Source of the DNA: Mucilaginibacter_A sp041088075
GTDB lineage: Bacteria; Bacteroidota; Bacteroidia; Sphingobacteriales; Sphingobacteriaceae
Assembly: GCF_041088075.1 (NCBI RefSeq)
Contig: NZ_JBGCVY010000058.1
Location: 62,001-126,000, forward strand
Direction: 5' to 3'
DNA: 64,000 bases
Every line of letters begins with the position of its first letter. Position 1 is the stretch's first letter. The position numbers were made by a program, and so were the translations under genes. The notes beneath the pieces were generated by a model. That model saw only the letters and a list, made by a program, of their open reading frames with translations. It ran no database searches and was not told where the DNA came from. Positions 25,524 to 34,154 of this stretch are shown one piece after another.

Positions 25524-26498
25524 ATGAACCAAACTATCATTATTATCGTTGGCATCCTGCTGGTTTTTGGGCTGATTGCTTATTTTTATTTTGCTTATGC
25601 TCCAGCTCCGAACAAACCTCAGCTTAGTTCAAAAATTGAACAGGCCACAATCCAAATAGCTAATCAAACGAGAAGTTATTTGTTCTACGTTCCAAAAGAG
25701 CTGAGTACTAAACCGGCGTTAATCATTGCTTTGCACGGAAGCGGGATGGATGCGGCTAAAATGCGGCAATGGACAGCTTACGAGTTTGACCAATTGGCAG
25801 ACCAAAAAGGGTTTGCAGTGATCTACCCAAATGGTTATAAAGGGAATTGGAACGACTGCCGAAGCGGTGCACCTTTTCCGGCAAAAAAAGAAAATATTGA
25901 TGATGTTGGGTTGATCCGAAATTTGATCGAAAAATTCAAAAAAGATTATGAAATTGACCCGGGCAAAGTGTTTGTATTTGGGTTTTCAAATGGTGGACAT
26001 ATGGCTTTGCGCCTTGCTATGGAACAGCCGAATTTGATAGCTGCTGTTTCGGCTGTCAGTGCCAATATTCCAACGCCGGCCACTTGTTCCTGCACTTTAA
26101 AAGGGCAAACATCAAGGGTGATGCTAATTACCGGAACCAAAGATCCAATCAACCCATATAATGGGGGCAATGTAACGCTGTTTGGATTTAAAAAACTCGG
26201 GGCAGTGGTTTCTGCACAAGCATCTGCAGAAAATTTGACTGAACGGAATGGAATTACAACAAAACCTTTAACAGAAAAATTGTACAATGCAAAAGAAAAT
26301 GACTTGGAAAAAAATAACGACATTTACTCGGAACGACAATCTTGGATAAAATCAGGGCAAACCGTAGTTGAACTTTGCACGATTAATGGCGGCGGACATG
26401 CAATTCCCCAGCCCAACTTTAGGTTTCCAAGATTGCTGGGCAAAACTTCTAAAAGCTTTGATGCACCTCAACAAGCTGTTTCCTTTTTTGGTATTTAA
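25524..26498 (+). CDS. PHB depolymerase/feruloyl esterase-like hydrolase, membrane-anchored
   Basis: A 324-residue alpha/beta hydrolase. An N-terminal hydrophobic helix (IIIIVGILLVFGLIAYFYFA) acts as a signal anchor. The oxyanion segment IALHGSGMDA, YPNGYKGNWNDC and the nucleophile elbow GFSNGGHMA identify the polyhydroxybutyrate depolymerase/LpqC-type esterase family; TGTKDPINPY supplies the acid and GGGHAIP the histidine. Likely acts on polymer or ester substrates in the periplasm. The true polymer substrate is unknown. Confidence 0.85.
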   Translation: MNQTIIIIVGILLVFGLIAYFYFAYAPAPNKPQLSSKIEQATIQIANQTRSYLFYVPKELSTKPALIIALHGSGMDAAKMRQWTAYEFDQLADQKGFAVIYPNGYKGNWNDCRSGAPFPAKKENIDDVGLIRNLIEKFKKDYEIDPGKVFVFGFSNGGHMALRLAMEQPNLIAAVSAVSANIPTPATCSCTLKGQTSRVMLITGTKDPINPYNGGNVTLFGFKKLGAVVSAQASAENLTERNGITTKPLTEKLYNAKENDLEKNNDIYSERQSWIKSGQTVVELCTINGGGHAIPQPNFRFPRLLGKTSKSFDAPQQAVSFFGI

Positions 26499-26544
26499 AC
26501 TAACAAAAAGAGACTTTCAATTTTATAAGCAACTATCATTTTAC

Positions 26545-26606
26545 ATGCTTCTTTTATGCACTAAAAATTTGTAAACTTTCTAAAATAAAGGTGCTAAAAG
26601 CAGTAT
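26545..26606. repeat. Inverted pair of the dispersed motif (diverged right arm)
   Basis: ATGCTTCTTTTATG (26545-26558) with CACTAAAAATTTG faces TAAAATAAAGGT and GCTAAAAGCAGTAT (26593-26606). At 62 bases it is the shortest pair; the right arm has the GCAGTAT variant. Confidence 0.6.
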
Positions 26607-26620
26607 TCAAAATAATTTTT

Positions 26621-26735
26621 CAAACAAAAAGGAGTTTCCAACTTAACGGAAACCCCTTTTAATTTGGATGCTTCTTTTACCACTGCTTTTTAAGAGTTCA
26701 AAAGCACAAAGTTATGGTCAAATTCATTCTAATGT
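26621..26735 (-). repeat. Duplicated clpB 3' end with terminator, copy A
   Basis: Read on the minus strand this segment encodes EFDHNFVLLNS and a stop, almost the last residues of ClpB (EFDHNFVFLNS at 28202), followed by a motif copy (26668-26681) and a hairpin AAAAGGGGTTTCC to GGAAACTCCTTTT (26627-26660). The rest of clpB is absent. It is homologous to 27301-27440 and to the real clpB end. Confidence 0.75.
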
Positions 26736-26820
26736 TTTTGTTAATCTTGCTGAACAAAATCTAAGATTGGGATTTACAATTTAAAAACATCGAATTTTAA
26801 GTTGTAAATAAAAAATGCAA

Positions 26821-27186
26821 TTATTTAACTGCCCGCTTCAGGTTAACATGTAAAGGGTTTCCTTTATAGTCAATATCCAGTGCAATAGAATCAGTAAATA
26901 CAGTGCCTTTATGCGGCAAGTCCAAACCATTCAAATTAACACTAAAAGTTATTTCTTTGTCGGTGGCTTTACCATTTTCAATCGCTCCTTTACCATAAGC
27001 ACTTTCGAAACTGCCGGTAAGCTTTGTGCCGTCAACTTTAAATGTATAATCTAATTGCGAAGTATTGCCATCAGGGCTGTTCAAAATGCCTGTCCATTTG
27101 CCAGTTAAATCTGCGATAGTGGCCAAGGCAACACCGATGCTTCCAATAAGCAGCAGGGCAACGATAATTGTTTTTTTCATTTTCAT
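26821..27186 (-). CDS. Small exported protein of unknown function
   Basis: A 121-residue protein with a clear signal peptide (KKTIIVALLLIGSIGVALA) and a mature part rich in beta strands: LTGKWTGILNSPDGNTSQLD, KLTGSFESAYGKG and a later GTVFTDSIALDIDYKG. The repeating G-W-G / LTG / GKG pattern resembles the small beta-barrel-like periplasmic proteins that are frequent in Bacteroidota; no enzymatic residues are seen. Translation may start at MKKT (27180) rather than 27186. The gene lies between clpB-end copies A and B as if carried on a cassette. Confidence 0.65.
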   Translation of the reverse strand: MKMKKTIIVALLLIGSIGVALATIADLTGKWTGILNSPDGNTSQLDYTFKVDGTKLTGSFESAYGKGAIENGKATDKEITFSVNLNGLDLPHKGTVFTDSIALDIDYKGNPLHVNLKRAVK

Positions 27187-27300
27187 TTGATTTAGGTTTA
27201 GAATTAATAATTATACCGGTAAGACTGCCAACAGGCAGATTAGGTTACAGCCCAAGATAAGTAATTATATTATAAAACTAAACAATTTTGAAGATTTAAA

Positions 27301-27440
27301 TCAAAACAAAAAAGGAGTTTCCAATTTAACGGAAACCCCTTTTATTTTGGATGCTTCTTTTAGCACTACTTTTTAGGGATTCAAAAACACAAATTTGTGG
27401 TCAAACTTGTTTACATTAATTTTGCTGTCTTTGTTTGCAA
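27301..27440 (-). repeat. Duplicated clpB 3' end with terminator, copy B
   Basis: On the minus strand it encodes KFDHKFVFLNP and a stop, a diverged ClpB tail, preceded by sequence matching the clpB segment TTGCTGTCTTTGTTT. It is followed by a motif copy (27351-27364) and a perfect hairpin terminator (27310-27343). The end of this copy runs into the 5' flank of the HigB-like gene. Confidence 0.75.
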
Positions 27441-27467
27441 ATGGCACCTTTATCGTTACATTTGTTA

Positions 27468-27746
27468 ATGATTTTGAATATACGGCATAAAGGTTTAAAG
27501 TTGTATTTTGAAAAGGGCGATGCTTCTAAATTACAACCTCAACACGTAAACAAAATCAGGTTAATCTTAACACGATTGGAAGCCGCAAAAACTTTAAGCG
27601 ATTTAAATGTCCCGGGTTATGGTTTGCATCAATTAACTGGAGGGTTAAAAAATCATTGGGCAATTAAAGTTGATAAAAACTTCCGCATTGTTTTTCAATT
27701 TGTTGGAGAAGACGTTCAGGAAGTTGATTATTTGGACTATCATTAA
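27468..27746 (+). CDS. higB: HigB/RelE-type mRNA interferase toxin
   Basis: A 92-residue toxin of the HigB 'plasmid maintenance killer' family: ILNIRHKGLKLYFEKGD at the start, then KIRLILTRLEAA, VPGYGLHQLTGGLKNHWAIK, NFRIVFQF and the terminal VDYLDYH. These toxins cleave mRNA on the ribosome. The ATG at 27468 gives the family's normal start; the open frame to 27435 runs through the duplicated clpB end. The antitoxin gene follows after eight bases, the toxin-first order typical of hig loci. Confidence 0.88.
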   Translation: MILNIRHKGLKLYFEKGDASKLQPQHVNKIRLILTRLEAAKTLSDLNVPGYGLHQLTGGLKNHWAIKVDKNFRIVFQFVGEDVQEVDYLDYH

Positions 27747-27754
27747 TTTGAGCT

Positions 27755-28072
27755 ATGAAAATGACGATGTTTGATCCGGCCCACCCCGGAGAATTGATAA
27801 AAGAAACTTTGGCCGGTATCCGGGAAGAAACCGGACAAAAACTAACGGTGCTTCAGGTTGCCGAAGGTTTAGGCACTACACGCAAAACACTTTCTGCAAT
27901 TATAAATGGCAAACAAAGTGTTACGCCAGAAATGGCTTTGCGTTTGGCAAAAGCATTTAATACAACGCCCGAATTTTGGCTGCACGTTCAGGAAAATTAC
28001 GATTTGGCAAAAGCCCGCAAACAGGTTGATGTAGAAGAAGTAAAGGTATTTTGGCAGCCTCAAGTTGCTTAA
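27755..28072 (+). CDS. higA: HigA antitoxin (HTH-XRE)
   Basis: A 105-residue antitoxin with the family hallmark HPGELIKETL near residues 9-18, a helix-turn-helix (TVLQVAEGLGTTRKTLSAII) around residues 30-50, and TPEMALRLAKAFNTTPEFWL. It binds HigB and represses its own operon. Translation probably starts at 27755, with MTMF as an alternative two codons later. The pair lies between clpB-end copy B and the intact clpB gene. Confidence 0.9.
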   Translation: MKMTMFDPAHPGELIKETLAGIREETGQKLTVLQVAEGLGTTRKTLSAIINGKQSVTPEMALRLAKAFNTTPEFWLHVQENYDLAKARKQVDVEEVKVFWQPQVA

Positions 28073-28138
28073 TCAATCTCAAAATGTACAGAAGAGTAGC
28101 TTAGAGTTTAATTTAATAGTTGCGAAAGATTGCAAAAT

Positions 28139-28172
28139 AAAAAGGAGCTTCCTTTGCAGAAAACCCCTTTTT
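28139..28172 (-). terminator. clpB transcription terminator
   Basis: On the minus strand, AAAAGGGGTTTTC pairs imperfectly with GGAAGCTCCTTTT and is followed by TATTTT. Copies A and B of the clpB end carry the same hairpin in more perfect form, so it moved as part of that unit. Confidence 0.6.
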
Positions 28173-28201
28173 GTTTCGATGCTTCTTTTACCACTACTTT
28201 T

Positions 28202-30793
28202 TTAGGAATTCAAGAACACAAAGTTGTGGTCAAATTCATCCAATTTAATGTTGCTGTCTTTGTTTACTTTGCCAGCCAGAATTTGTTTGGACAATTCGTT
28301 CAATACTTTTTTCTGGATCACGCGTTTCAACGGTCGCGCACCAAATTGCGGGTCGTAACCCAATTGCCCCAACCAATCCAAAGCCGCATCGGTGGCTTCG
28401 ATACGGATGCCCATTTCTTCCAGCGTGTGTTGCAACTGGTTAAACTGCAGTTTCACAATATCGCCAATTTCGTTCCGGCTTAATGGTTGGAACATAATGA
28501 TCTCGTCAATCCGGTTCAAAAACTCCGGGCGTATGGTTTTGCGCAATAGCTCAAACAATTCGTTCTTGGTTTTGGCCACCACTTCGTCATGGTTGTAATC
28601 ATTCATCAAGGAAAAATTTTCCTGGATAATGTTGGAACCAATATTGGAAGTCATGATGATGATCGTGTTTTTAAAGTTCACCACGCGGCCTTTGTTATCG
28701 GTCAAACGGCCATCATCCAAAACCTGCAATAAAATGTTGAACACATCCGGGTGCGCTTTTTCAATCTCGTCCAGCAAAACAACGCTGTAAGGTTTACGGC
28801 GCACGGCTTCGGTCAACTGTCCGCCTTCATCGTAACCCACATAACCCGGAGGCGCGCCAATCAACCGCGAAACAGCATGGCGTTCCTGGTATTCGCTCAT
28901 GTCAATCCGAACCAAAGCTGATTCATCATTGAACAGATATTCGGCCAAAGCTTTCGCCAATTCAGTTTTACCAACACCGGTTGTTCCCAGGAAAATAAAG
29001 GAACCAATTGGCCTTCGCTGATCTTGCAAACCGGCACGGCTGCGGCGGATGGCATCAGAAATTGCTTCAATAGCTTCTTCCTGGCCGGCCACGCGTTTGT
29101 GCAGTTCGTCTTCCAAATGCAGCAACTTTTCCCGTTCGCTTTGGATCATTTTTGTAACCGGGATGCCTGTCCAACGGGAAACTACGCCGGCAATATCGTC
29201 CGCCGTAACTTCTTCTTTTAGCATCCGGCCTTCGCCTTGCTCGTCTTCTATTTGTTTTTTCAGTTTTTCAACTTCGGCTTCCGTTTCTTTGATTTTTCCG
29301 TAACGCAGCTCGGCTACTTTACCGTAATCTCCGGCACGTTCGGCCTGTTCGGCTTCCTGTTTAAAATCTTCTATCTGTTCGATTTTTGCGTTTACGTTAT
29401 CCACCAAATCTTTTTCGCCTTGCCATTTGGCACGTACAGAATCGCGTTGGCTGGAAAGATTGGCGATTTCCTCGCTCAGCTCTTTCACCCGTTTTTCGTC
29501 GTTTTCGCGTTTGATGGCTTCGCGCTCGATCTCTAACTGCATGATGCGGCGTTCCAGCTCGTCAACCACTTCCGGAACCGAATCCATTTCCATCCGCAGT
29601 TTAGAAGCCGCTTCGTCCATCAAATCAATCGCTTTATCGGGCAAAAAACGATCGGAAATATAACGTTGCGACATTTCTACCGCAGCAATAATCGCTTCGT
29701 CTTTGATCCGGACTTTGTGGTGCGCTTCGTATTTTTCTTTGATGCCGCGCAAAATCGAAATCGCATCTGCTGTGTCCGGTTCGTCCACCGTTACTTTTTG
29801 AAAACGACGTTCCAAGGCTTTGTCTTTCTCAAAATATTTTTGGTACTCGTTCAACGTTGTCGCACCGATTGCCCGTAATTCGCCGCGCGCCAAAGCCGGT
29901 TTCAAAATATTTGCAGCATCCATCGCGCCTTCGCCGCCGCCAGCGCCAACCAAAGTATGGATCTCATCAATAAACAAAATAATTTCGCCTTCGGCCTGCG
30001 TTACTTCTTTTACCACCGATTTTAAGCGTTCTTCAAACTCGCCTTTGTATTTGGCACCGGCAATCAAAGCGCCCATATCCAGCGAGTAAACCGTTTTGGT
30101 TTTCAAGTTCTCCGGTACATCGCCTTTGATGATCCGAAAAGCAATACCTTCGGCAATGGCCGTTTTGCCAACGCCTGGTTCGCCCACCAAAATTGGGTTG
30201 TTTTTAGTACGGCGCGATAAAATTTGCATCACTCGGCGAATCTCATCGTCGCGGCCAATCACCGGGTCCAGTTTGCCGGATTCAGCATATTCGTTCAAAT
30301 TGCGGGCATACTTATTTAATGAATTGTAAGTTGCTTCTGCATTCTGATCATTTACTTTATTATTGCCGCGCAGTTCGGTAATGGCTTTTTTAAGGTCTTT
30401 TTCTGTTGCGCCAAAATCTTTTAAAAGCGACGAAGTTTTATCGTTGGCAGCCAAAACGGCCAGCAAAAGATGCTCTACCGATACAAATTCGTCTTTAAAT
30501 TCTTTGACGTAAGCCAATGCTTTTTGCAAAGTACTGTTGGTATCGGCCGATAGGTAAACATTACTACCGCTTACTTTTGGATAAGTAGCAATCAGTTCGT
30601 CCAACGAAGTATTAAGTCGGCTTGTATTAACGTTGATTTTTTTTAAGAGATAATTCACAACGTTTTCATCCACCAGCAACATGCCTTTCAGCAAATGCGC
30701 ATTTTCAATCGCCTGCTGCTGGTTTCCGGTCGTGATCTCAGATGCTTTCTGGATCGCTTCCTGTGCTTTTATGGTATAGTTGTTTAAGTTCAT
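28202..30793 (-). CDS. clpB: Disaggregase ClpB (Hsp100)
   Basis: An 863-residue AAA+ disaggregase of normal length. It has the double N-terminal Clp repeat (1-150), the first nucleotide-binding domain with Walker A GEPGVGKT at 204-211, the coiled-coil M-domain about 400-525 (KLRMEMDSVPEVVDELERRI), and the second domain with GTTGVGKTE, GAPPGYVGYDEGG and the sensor region. Together with DnaK it extracts polypeptides from aggregates. No CIRCE-type operator is seen upstream. Two further copies of the gene's 3' end are found at 26621 and 27301. Confidence 0.97.
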   Translation of the reverse strand: MNLNNYTIKAQEAIQKASEITTGNQQQAIENAHLLKGMLLVDENVVNYLLKKINVNTSRLNTSLDELIATYPKVSGSNVYLSADTNSTLQKALAYVKEFKDEFVSVEHLLLAVLAANDKTSSLLKDFGATEKDLKKAITELRGNNKVNDQNAEATYNSLNKYARNLNEYAESGKLDPVIGRDDEIRRVMQILSRRTKNNPILVGEPGVGKTAIAEGIAFRIIKGDVPENLKTKTVYSLDMGALIAGAKYKGEFEERLKSVVKEVTQAEGEIILFIDEIHTLVGAGGGEGAMDAANILKPALARGELRAIGATTLNEYQKYFEKDKALERRFQKVTVDEPDTADAISILRGIKEKYEAHHKVRIKDEAIIAAVEMSQRYISDRFLPDKAIDLMDEAASKLRMEMDSVPEVVDELERRIMQLEIEREAIKRENDEKRVKELSEEIANLSSQRDSVRAKWQGEKDLVDNVNAKIEQIEDFKQEAEQAERAGDYGKVAELRYGKIKETEAEVEKLKKQIEDEQGEGRMLKEEVTADDIAGVVSRWTGIPVTKMIQSEREKLLHLEDELHKRVAGQEEAIEAISDAIRRSRAGLQDQRRPIGSFIFLGTTGVGKTELAKALAEYLFNDESALVRIDMSEYQERHAVSRLIGAPPGYVGYDEGGQLTEAVRRKPYSVVLLDEIEKAHPDVFNILLQVLDDGRLTDNKGRVVNFKNTIIIMTSNIGSNIIQENFSLMNDYNHDEVVAKTKNELFELLRKTIRPEFLNRIDEIIMFQPLSRNEIGDIVKLQFNQLQHTLEEMGIRIEATDAALDWLGQLGYDPQFGARPLKRVIQKKVLNELSKQILAGKVNKDSNIKLDEFDHNFVFLNS

Positions 30794-30932
30794 ATCTTAT
30801 TCTGTACAAATACGTTACCAAAAATTTAAAATTGAAGCAGAAGGAAAAATTGTCATGCGATTTTAATTTTTAACGACAAAAGGGCAGGTTGTTTTTTATG
30901 GAAATCCTGATGCTTCTTTTACCACTATAATT

Positions 30933-32351
30933 TTATTCCGCCAAAGCTTCCTGGTAAAATCGCTGGTTAAAATTGATGAGGAAAAGCTCTTTGGTTGCAC
31001 GCGTACAAGCCGTATAAAACCAGCGTAAAAAATCAGTGTTCAGCATTTCTTCGGTTAGATAACCCTGATCTACAAAAACCGCTTCCCACTGGCCGCCCTG
31101 CGCTTTATGACAAGTAACCGCATACGCAAATTTGATCTGCAAAGCGTTGAAATAAGGGTTTTTCTTCAACTCTTCCATCTTTTTTTGCCGACTGGCGATG
31201 TGCTCGTAATCCTTCATCACTTCTTCGTAAAAACGTTGGTTTTCGCTGTATGATAGACTGGGCGTTTCGGTGTATAACGTATTGAGCATCACCATACAAT
31301 CTAACGTTAAAGCGTCGGCATAATCGGTAAATTCCAATTGCACGTCTGCAAACTGAAAGCCGTACATTTCGCGGATGTTGCGAACCCTTTTTATCTGCCC
31401 GATATCGCCGTTGGCAATAAAATCAGTGCTGGTTTCTTCATTGTCTTTTAACCAGAAATAATTGTTGCGCACCACCATCACAAAATCGCCGCCAGTCAGT
31501 TCTTCTTCGCGGTACAAAATCCGGGCGCGAACCTGCTGGTTATAAATGTTAGCGTTTTTGTTGGAACGACAGATGACCAACGTATTCTCCAAACCGTATT
31601 TATTATAAGCGTAGTTTAAACCTTCTTCCAGCCGTTCGCCGTTCATCCGGTAAATGTCTTTAAACCCTTGAGTCTTGATCTGCGGGTATTCTGCTTCTTC
31701 TTTTCGGATCAGGTTCCTGACAGCCGTAACGTTTTCCAAAATCCCGGAATTTTTTTCCTGCCGCATCACTTCCGTCAACTCAAAACTAAAAACACGGAGA
31801 CGGAACAAATCTTTCAGCAACTTCGGTTCCAACGCCGCGCTGTTTTCAGAACCAACTGGCGGAAGTTGTGCCGTATCGCCAATCAGCAGCAGCTTGCAGT
31901 TCCTGGAATTGTACACAAACTCGACCAAATCGTGCAGCAAACTGCTGCCGTTTCCGTTGCTTTCATCCGAAATCATCGAAGCTTCATCTACAATAAATAA
32001 GGTGTCTTCGTGCAAATTATCAGCCGTTGCAAAATTCAAATCCGGTGTTACGGCACTCTTTTTACGGTATATTTTTTTGTGTATGGTAAAGGCTTTTTTG
32101 CCCGAATAACTGCTCATCACTTTTGCCGCGCGGCCGGTTGGCGCCAGCAAAAACGAAGCATAATTGTAGTTTTTTAGGAGTTTGACCAAAGCAGCCAACA
32201 CGGTAGTTTTCCCGGTGCCGGCGTAGCCTTTTAAAATGAAACAAGTATCTTCATCAGCGCTGGTCAAAAACTGGTGCAGCAAATTAAACAGTTCCATTTG
32301 CTGCAAAGTTGGCGTGTGCGGAAAGGATTTGCGGATGAGATCTTCGTTCAT
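30933..32351 (-). CDS. RecD/Pif1-like ATP-dependent DNA helicase
   Basis: A 472-residue superfamily 1 helicase. Walker A is GYAGTGKTT at 42-50, then LLAPTGRAA (motif Ia), LFIVDEASMI (motif II), LLIGDTAQLPPVG (motif III) and, near the C-terminus, VTCHKAQGGQWEAVFVD (the UvrD_C_2/RecD motif V). It lacks the RecD N-terminal domain and matches the compact 'AAA family ATPase/exodeoxyribonuclease V-like' proteins of Bacteroidota. The start at 32351 (MNEDLIRK) is preferred to 32387. A motif copy lies directly after the stop (30910-30923). Confidence 0.85.
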   Translation of the reverse strand: MNEDLIRKSFPHTPTLQQMELFNLLHQFLTSADEDTCFILKGYAGTGKTTVLAALVKLLKNYNYASFLLAPTGRAAKVMSSYSGKKAFTIHKKIYRKKSAVTPDLNFATADNLHEDTLFIVDEASMISDESNGNGSSLLHDLVEFVYNSRNCKLLLIGDTAQLPPVGSENSAALEPKLLKDLFRLRVFSFELTEVMRQEKNSGILENVTAVRNLIRKEEAEYPQIKTQGFKDIYRMNGERLEEGLNYAYNKYGLENTLVICRSNKNANIYNQQVRARILYREEELTGGDFVMVVRNNYFWLKDNEETSTDFIANGDIGQIKRVRNIREMYGFQFADVQLEFTDYADALTLDCMVMLNTLYTETPSLSYSENQRFYEEVMKDYEHIASRQKKMEELKKNPYFNALQIKFAYAVTCHKAQGGQWEAVFVDQGYLTEEMLNTDFLRWFYTACTRATKELFLINFNQRFYQEALAE

Positions 32352-32416
32352 ATTCCTCAAAAATGAAACAAAAACCGTGAAAGTCAATTGCCAAAAATTT
32401 TTACTTTTGTTTACCG

Positions 32417-33217
32417 ATGCACTTTGTCCCCATAAACTTTACCGATCCTGGTTTTAATCCCGCCTATACGGCTGATTTTGAATTGCTTGTTGTTATCAAT
32501 CAACATCATTTTAGTTATGCCGTTCGTCATCCGGCCACACAAAGGTTGGTTCGGGTAAACACCGGAAATGGATTGGACGAACTTTGGAACGAGGAAAAAG
32601 GTTCAGAACTGATTGCATCAAATTATAAAAAAGTAAATATTGCTATCGAAACCCAAAGCTTTTGTTTGGTACCGAATGCTGTTTTTAGCCAGGAAGATTT
32701 GTTGGACTATACCAAATTTTTAGTGGTAAAAGAAGCAGATGTAATTTTGACGGATGAAATAGAAAACGGAGACAACACGGTTATTTTTACTTTTCCAAAA
32801 GAGGTGATCAGCAAGTTAACCGCACAATTTCAAACTTCAAAAATTGAATTTGCGCCGAAAGGATGGATCAAAGCGGTAATGCAGGCACAACTTCCTGGCC
32901 AGAATTTATATTTATATTTAGAAGAAAACAGGCTGCAGTTGTTGTTTCCCGAAGGAGAAAATATTCGTTTTTACAACCAGTTCGATTGTTCAACTTTAGA
33001 TGAACTTGTTTATTTTACAGCTTTAGTAACCGAACAATTAAAATTGAAACCGGAAGAAACAACGTTGATTTTGTGCGGCAGGATAGAAGAAGGCGGCGAA
33101 CAACAGCTTTATTTGCAACAGTTTTTTGATCAAGTTAGCTTGTTTAATTCTGCTGATTTCCGGCAGCATTCGGTTTTAAAACAAAACCAGGTTGCAAATT
33201 TTTTAGGTTTAGCTTGA
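32417..33217 (+). CDS. DUF3822 family protein
   Basis: A 266-residue protein of the DUF3822 type found in Bacteroidota, recognised by its start (NFTDPGFNPAYTADFELLVV), the repeated fold-like segments and its fixed place immediately before rsmD and coaD. The stop codon overlaps the rsmD start by four bases (ATGA-like overlap at 33214-33217), which implies translational coupling. Its function is unknown; the neighbours suggest a housekeeping role near ribosome or CoA biogenesis, but that is inference only. Confidence 0.75.
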   Translation: MHFVPINFTDPGFNPAYTADFELLVVINQHHFSYAVRHPATQRLVRVNTGNGLDELWNEEKGSELIASNYKKVNIAIETQSFCLVPNAVFSQEDLLDYTKFLVVKEADVILTDEIENGDNTVIFTFPKEVISKLTAQFQTSKIEFAPKGWIKAVMQAQLPGQNLYLYLEENRLQLLFPEGENIRFYNQFDCSTLDELVYFTALVTEQLKLKPEETTLILCGRIEEGGEQQLYLQQFFDQVSLFNSADFRQHSVLKQNQVANFLGLA

Positions 33218-33750
33218 TGCGGATTATCGGAGGACGCTTAAAAGGGTTACGGTTAAACCCGCCCAACAACTTACCAGTTCGGCCAACAACGGATTTGGCC
33301 AAAGAAGCACTGTTCAACATTTTAAACAACCAGTTGGATTTTGAAGGTTTAAAAGTGTTGGATTTGTTTAGCGGGACCGGAAACATTGCGATGGAATTTG
33401 CTTCGCGGGACGCAGAAAAAGTAATTGCCGTTGATCGTGCGCAGCAATGTGTTTTTTATTTAAAAGACATGGCCGCCAAACATAAATTCCCGGAAATCAT
33501 TGTTTTTAAGGCCGATGTTTTTAAGTTTCTGGAGATGGAAACCGAGCCATACGATTTGATTTTTGCCGATCCGCCTTATGATCTGGATAAAATCCCGCAA
33601 TTGCCCAATGCTGTTTTTACCAGGCAATTATTGGTGGCCGATGGTTTGCTGATTATCGAACACCCAGCCTATCAAAATTTAAGCAACCAACCCAATTTCA
33701 GCGAAAAACGGATTTATGGGAATACGGCGTTTTCGTTCTTTAAGGGATAA
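33214..33750 (+). CDS. rsmD: 16S rRNA (guanine(966)-N(2))-methyltransferase
   Basis: A 178-residue SAM-dependent methyltransferase. It begins with MRIIGGRLKGLRL and has VRPTTD, the SAM-binding motif VLDLFSGTGNIAMEF and the catalytic FADPPYD (DPPY), all typical of RsmD, which methylates G966 of 16S rRNA. The stop codon TAA (33748-33750) is part of a dispersed motif copy (33746-33759), so the gene end and the motif share bases. It is followed by coaD after an intervening HTH gene, a common rsmD-coaD linkage. Confidence 0.93.
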   Translation: MMRIIGGRLKGLRLNPPNNLPVRPTTDLAKEALFNILNNQLDFEGLKVLDLFSGTGNIAMEFASRDAEKVIAVDRAQQCVFYLKDMAAKHKFPEIIVFKADVFKFLEMETEPYDLIFADPPYDLDKIPQLPNAVFTRQLLVADGLLIIEHPAYQNLSNQPNFSEKRIYGNTAFSFFKG

Positions 33751-33778
33751 AAGAAGCATTATGTTTAATTTAGTAAAC

Positions 33779-34135
33779 ATGAATATCAAACCAATTAAAA
33801 CTAAACAAGATTATCAGGAAGCTTTAGCCAGGCTCGAAGTAATTTTTGATTCAGATTTAAATACTCCAGAAGGCGATGAATTGGAAGTTCTGGGGATATT
33901 AATTGAAAAATACGAAGACGAACATTTCCCGATTGGTTTGCCTGACCCAATTGAAGCCATTAAATTTAGAATGGAACAAATGGGATACAACCAACAAGAT
34001 TTGGCTAAAATGGTAGGATTGAAAAGCCGTGCAAGTGAAATTTTAAACAGAAAGCGGAAATTATCTTTAGAAATGATCCGGTTATTGCATGAAGGCTTAA
34101 AAATTCCAACAGAAGTATTGGTTCAGGCTTATTAA
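33779..34135 (+). CDS. HigA-like HTH antitoxin without a toxin
   Basis: A 118-residue protein of the HigA group in which an acidic N-terminal half (KTKQDYQEALARLEVIFDSD, then GDELEVLGILIEKYEDEHFP) precedes an XRE helix-turn-helix (NQQDLAKMVGLKSRASEILN). In complete loci a HigB-type toxin gene lies just upstream; here the upstream gene is rsmD, so the toxin is missing or elsewhere. It starts at 33779 or, less likely, 33761. It lies between rsmD and coaD, splitting a normally adjacent pair, which suggests insertion of a cassette and later loss of the toxin. Confidence 0.75.
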   Translation: MNIKPIKTKQDYQEALARLEVIFDSDLNTPEGDELEVLGILIEKYEDEHFPIGLPDPIEAIKFRMEQMGYNQQDLAKMVGLKSRASEILNRKRKLSLEMIRLLHEGLKIPTEVLVQAY

Positions 34136-34154
34136 ATTTTGATTTTGTTGAATA

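Noticed and set aside
30001..30014. TTACTTCTTTTACC in clpB, GGTAAAAGAAGTAG at 19716 and GGTAAAAGAAGCAG at 32725 as motif copies
   Set aside because: They deviate from the 12-base core by one base and lie in codons plausible without the motif; they were left out of the count.
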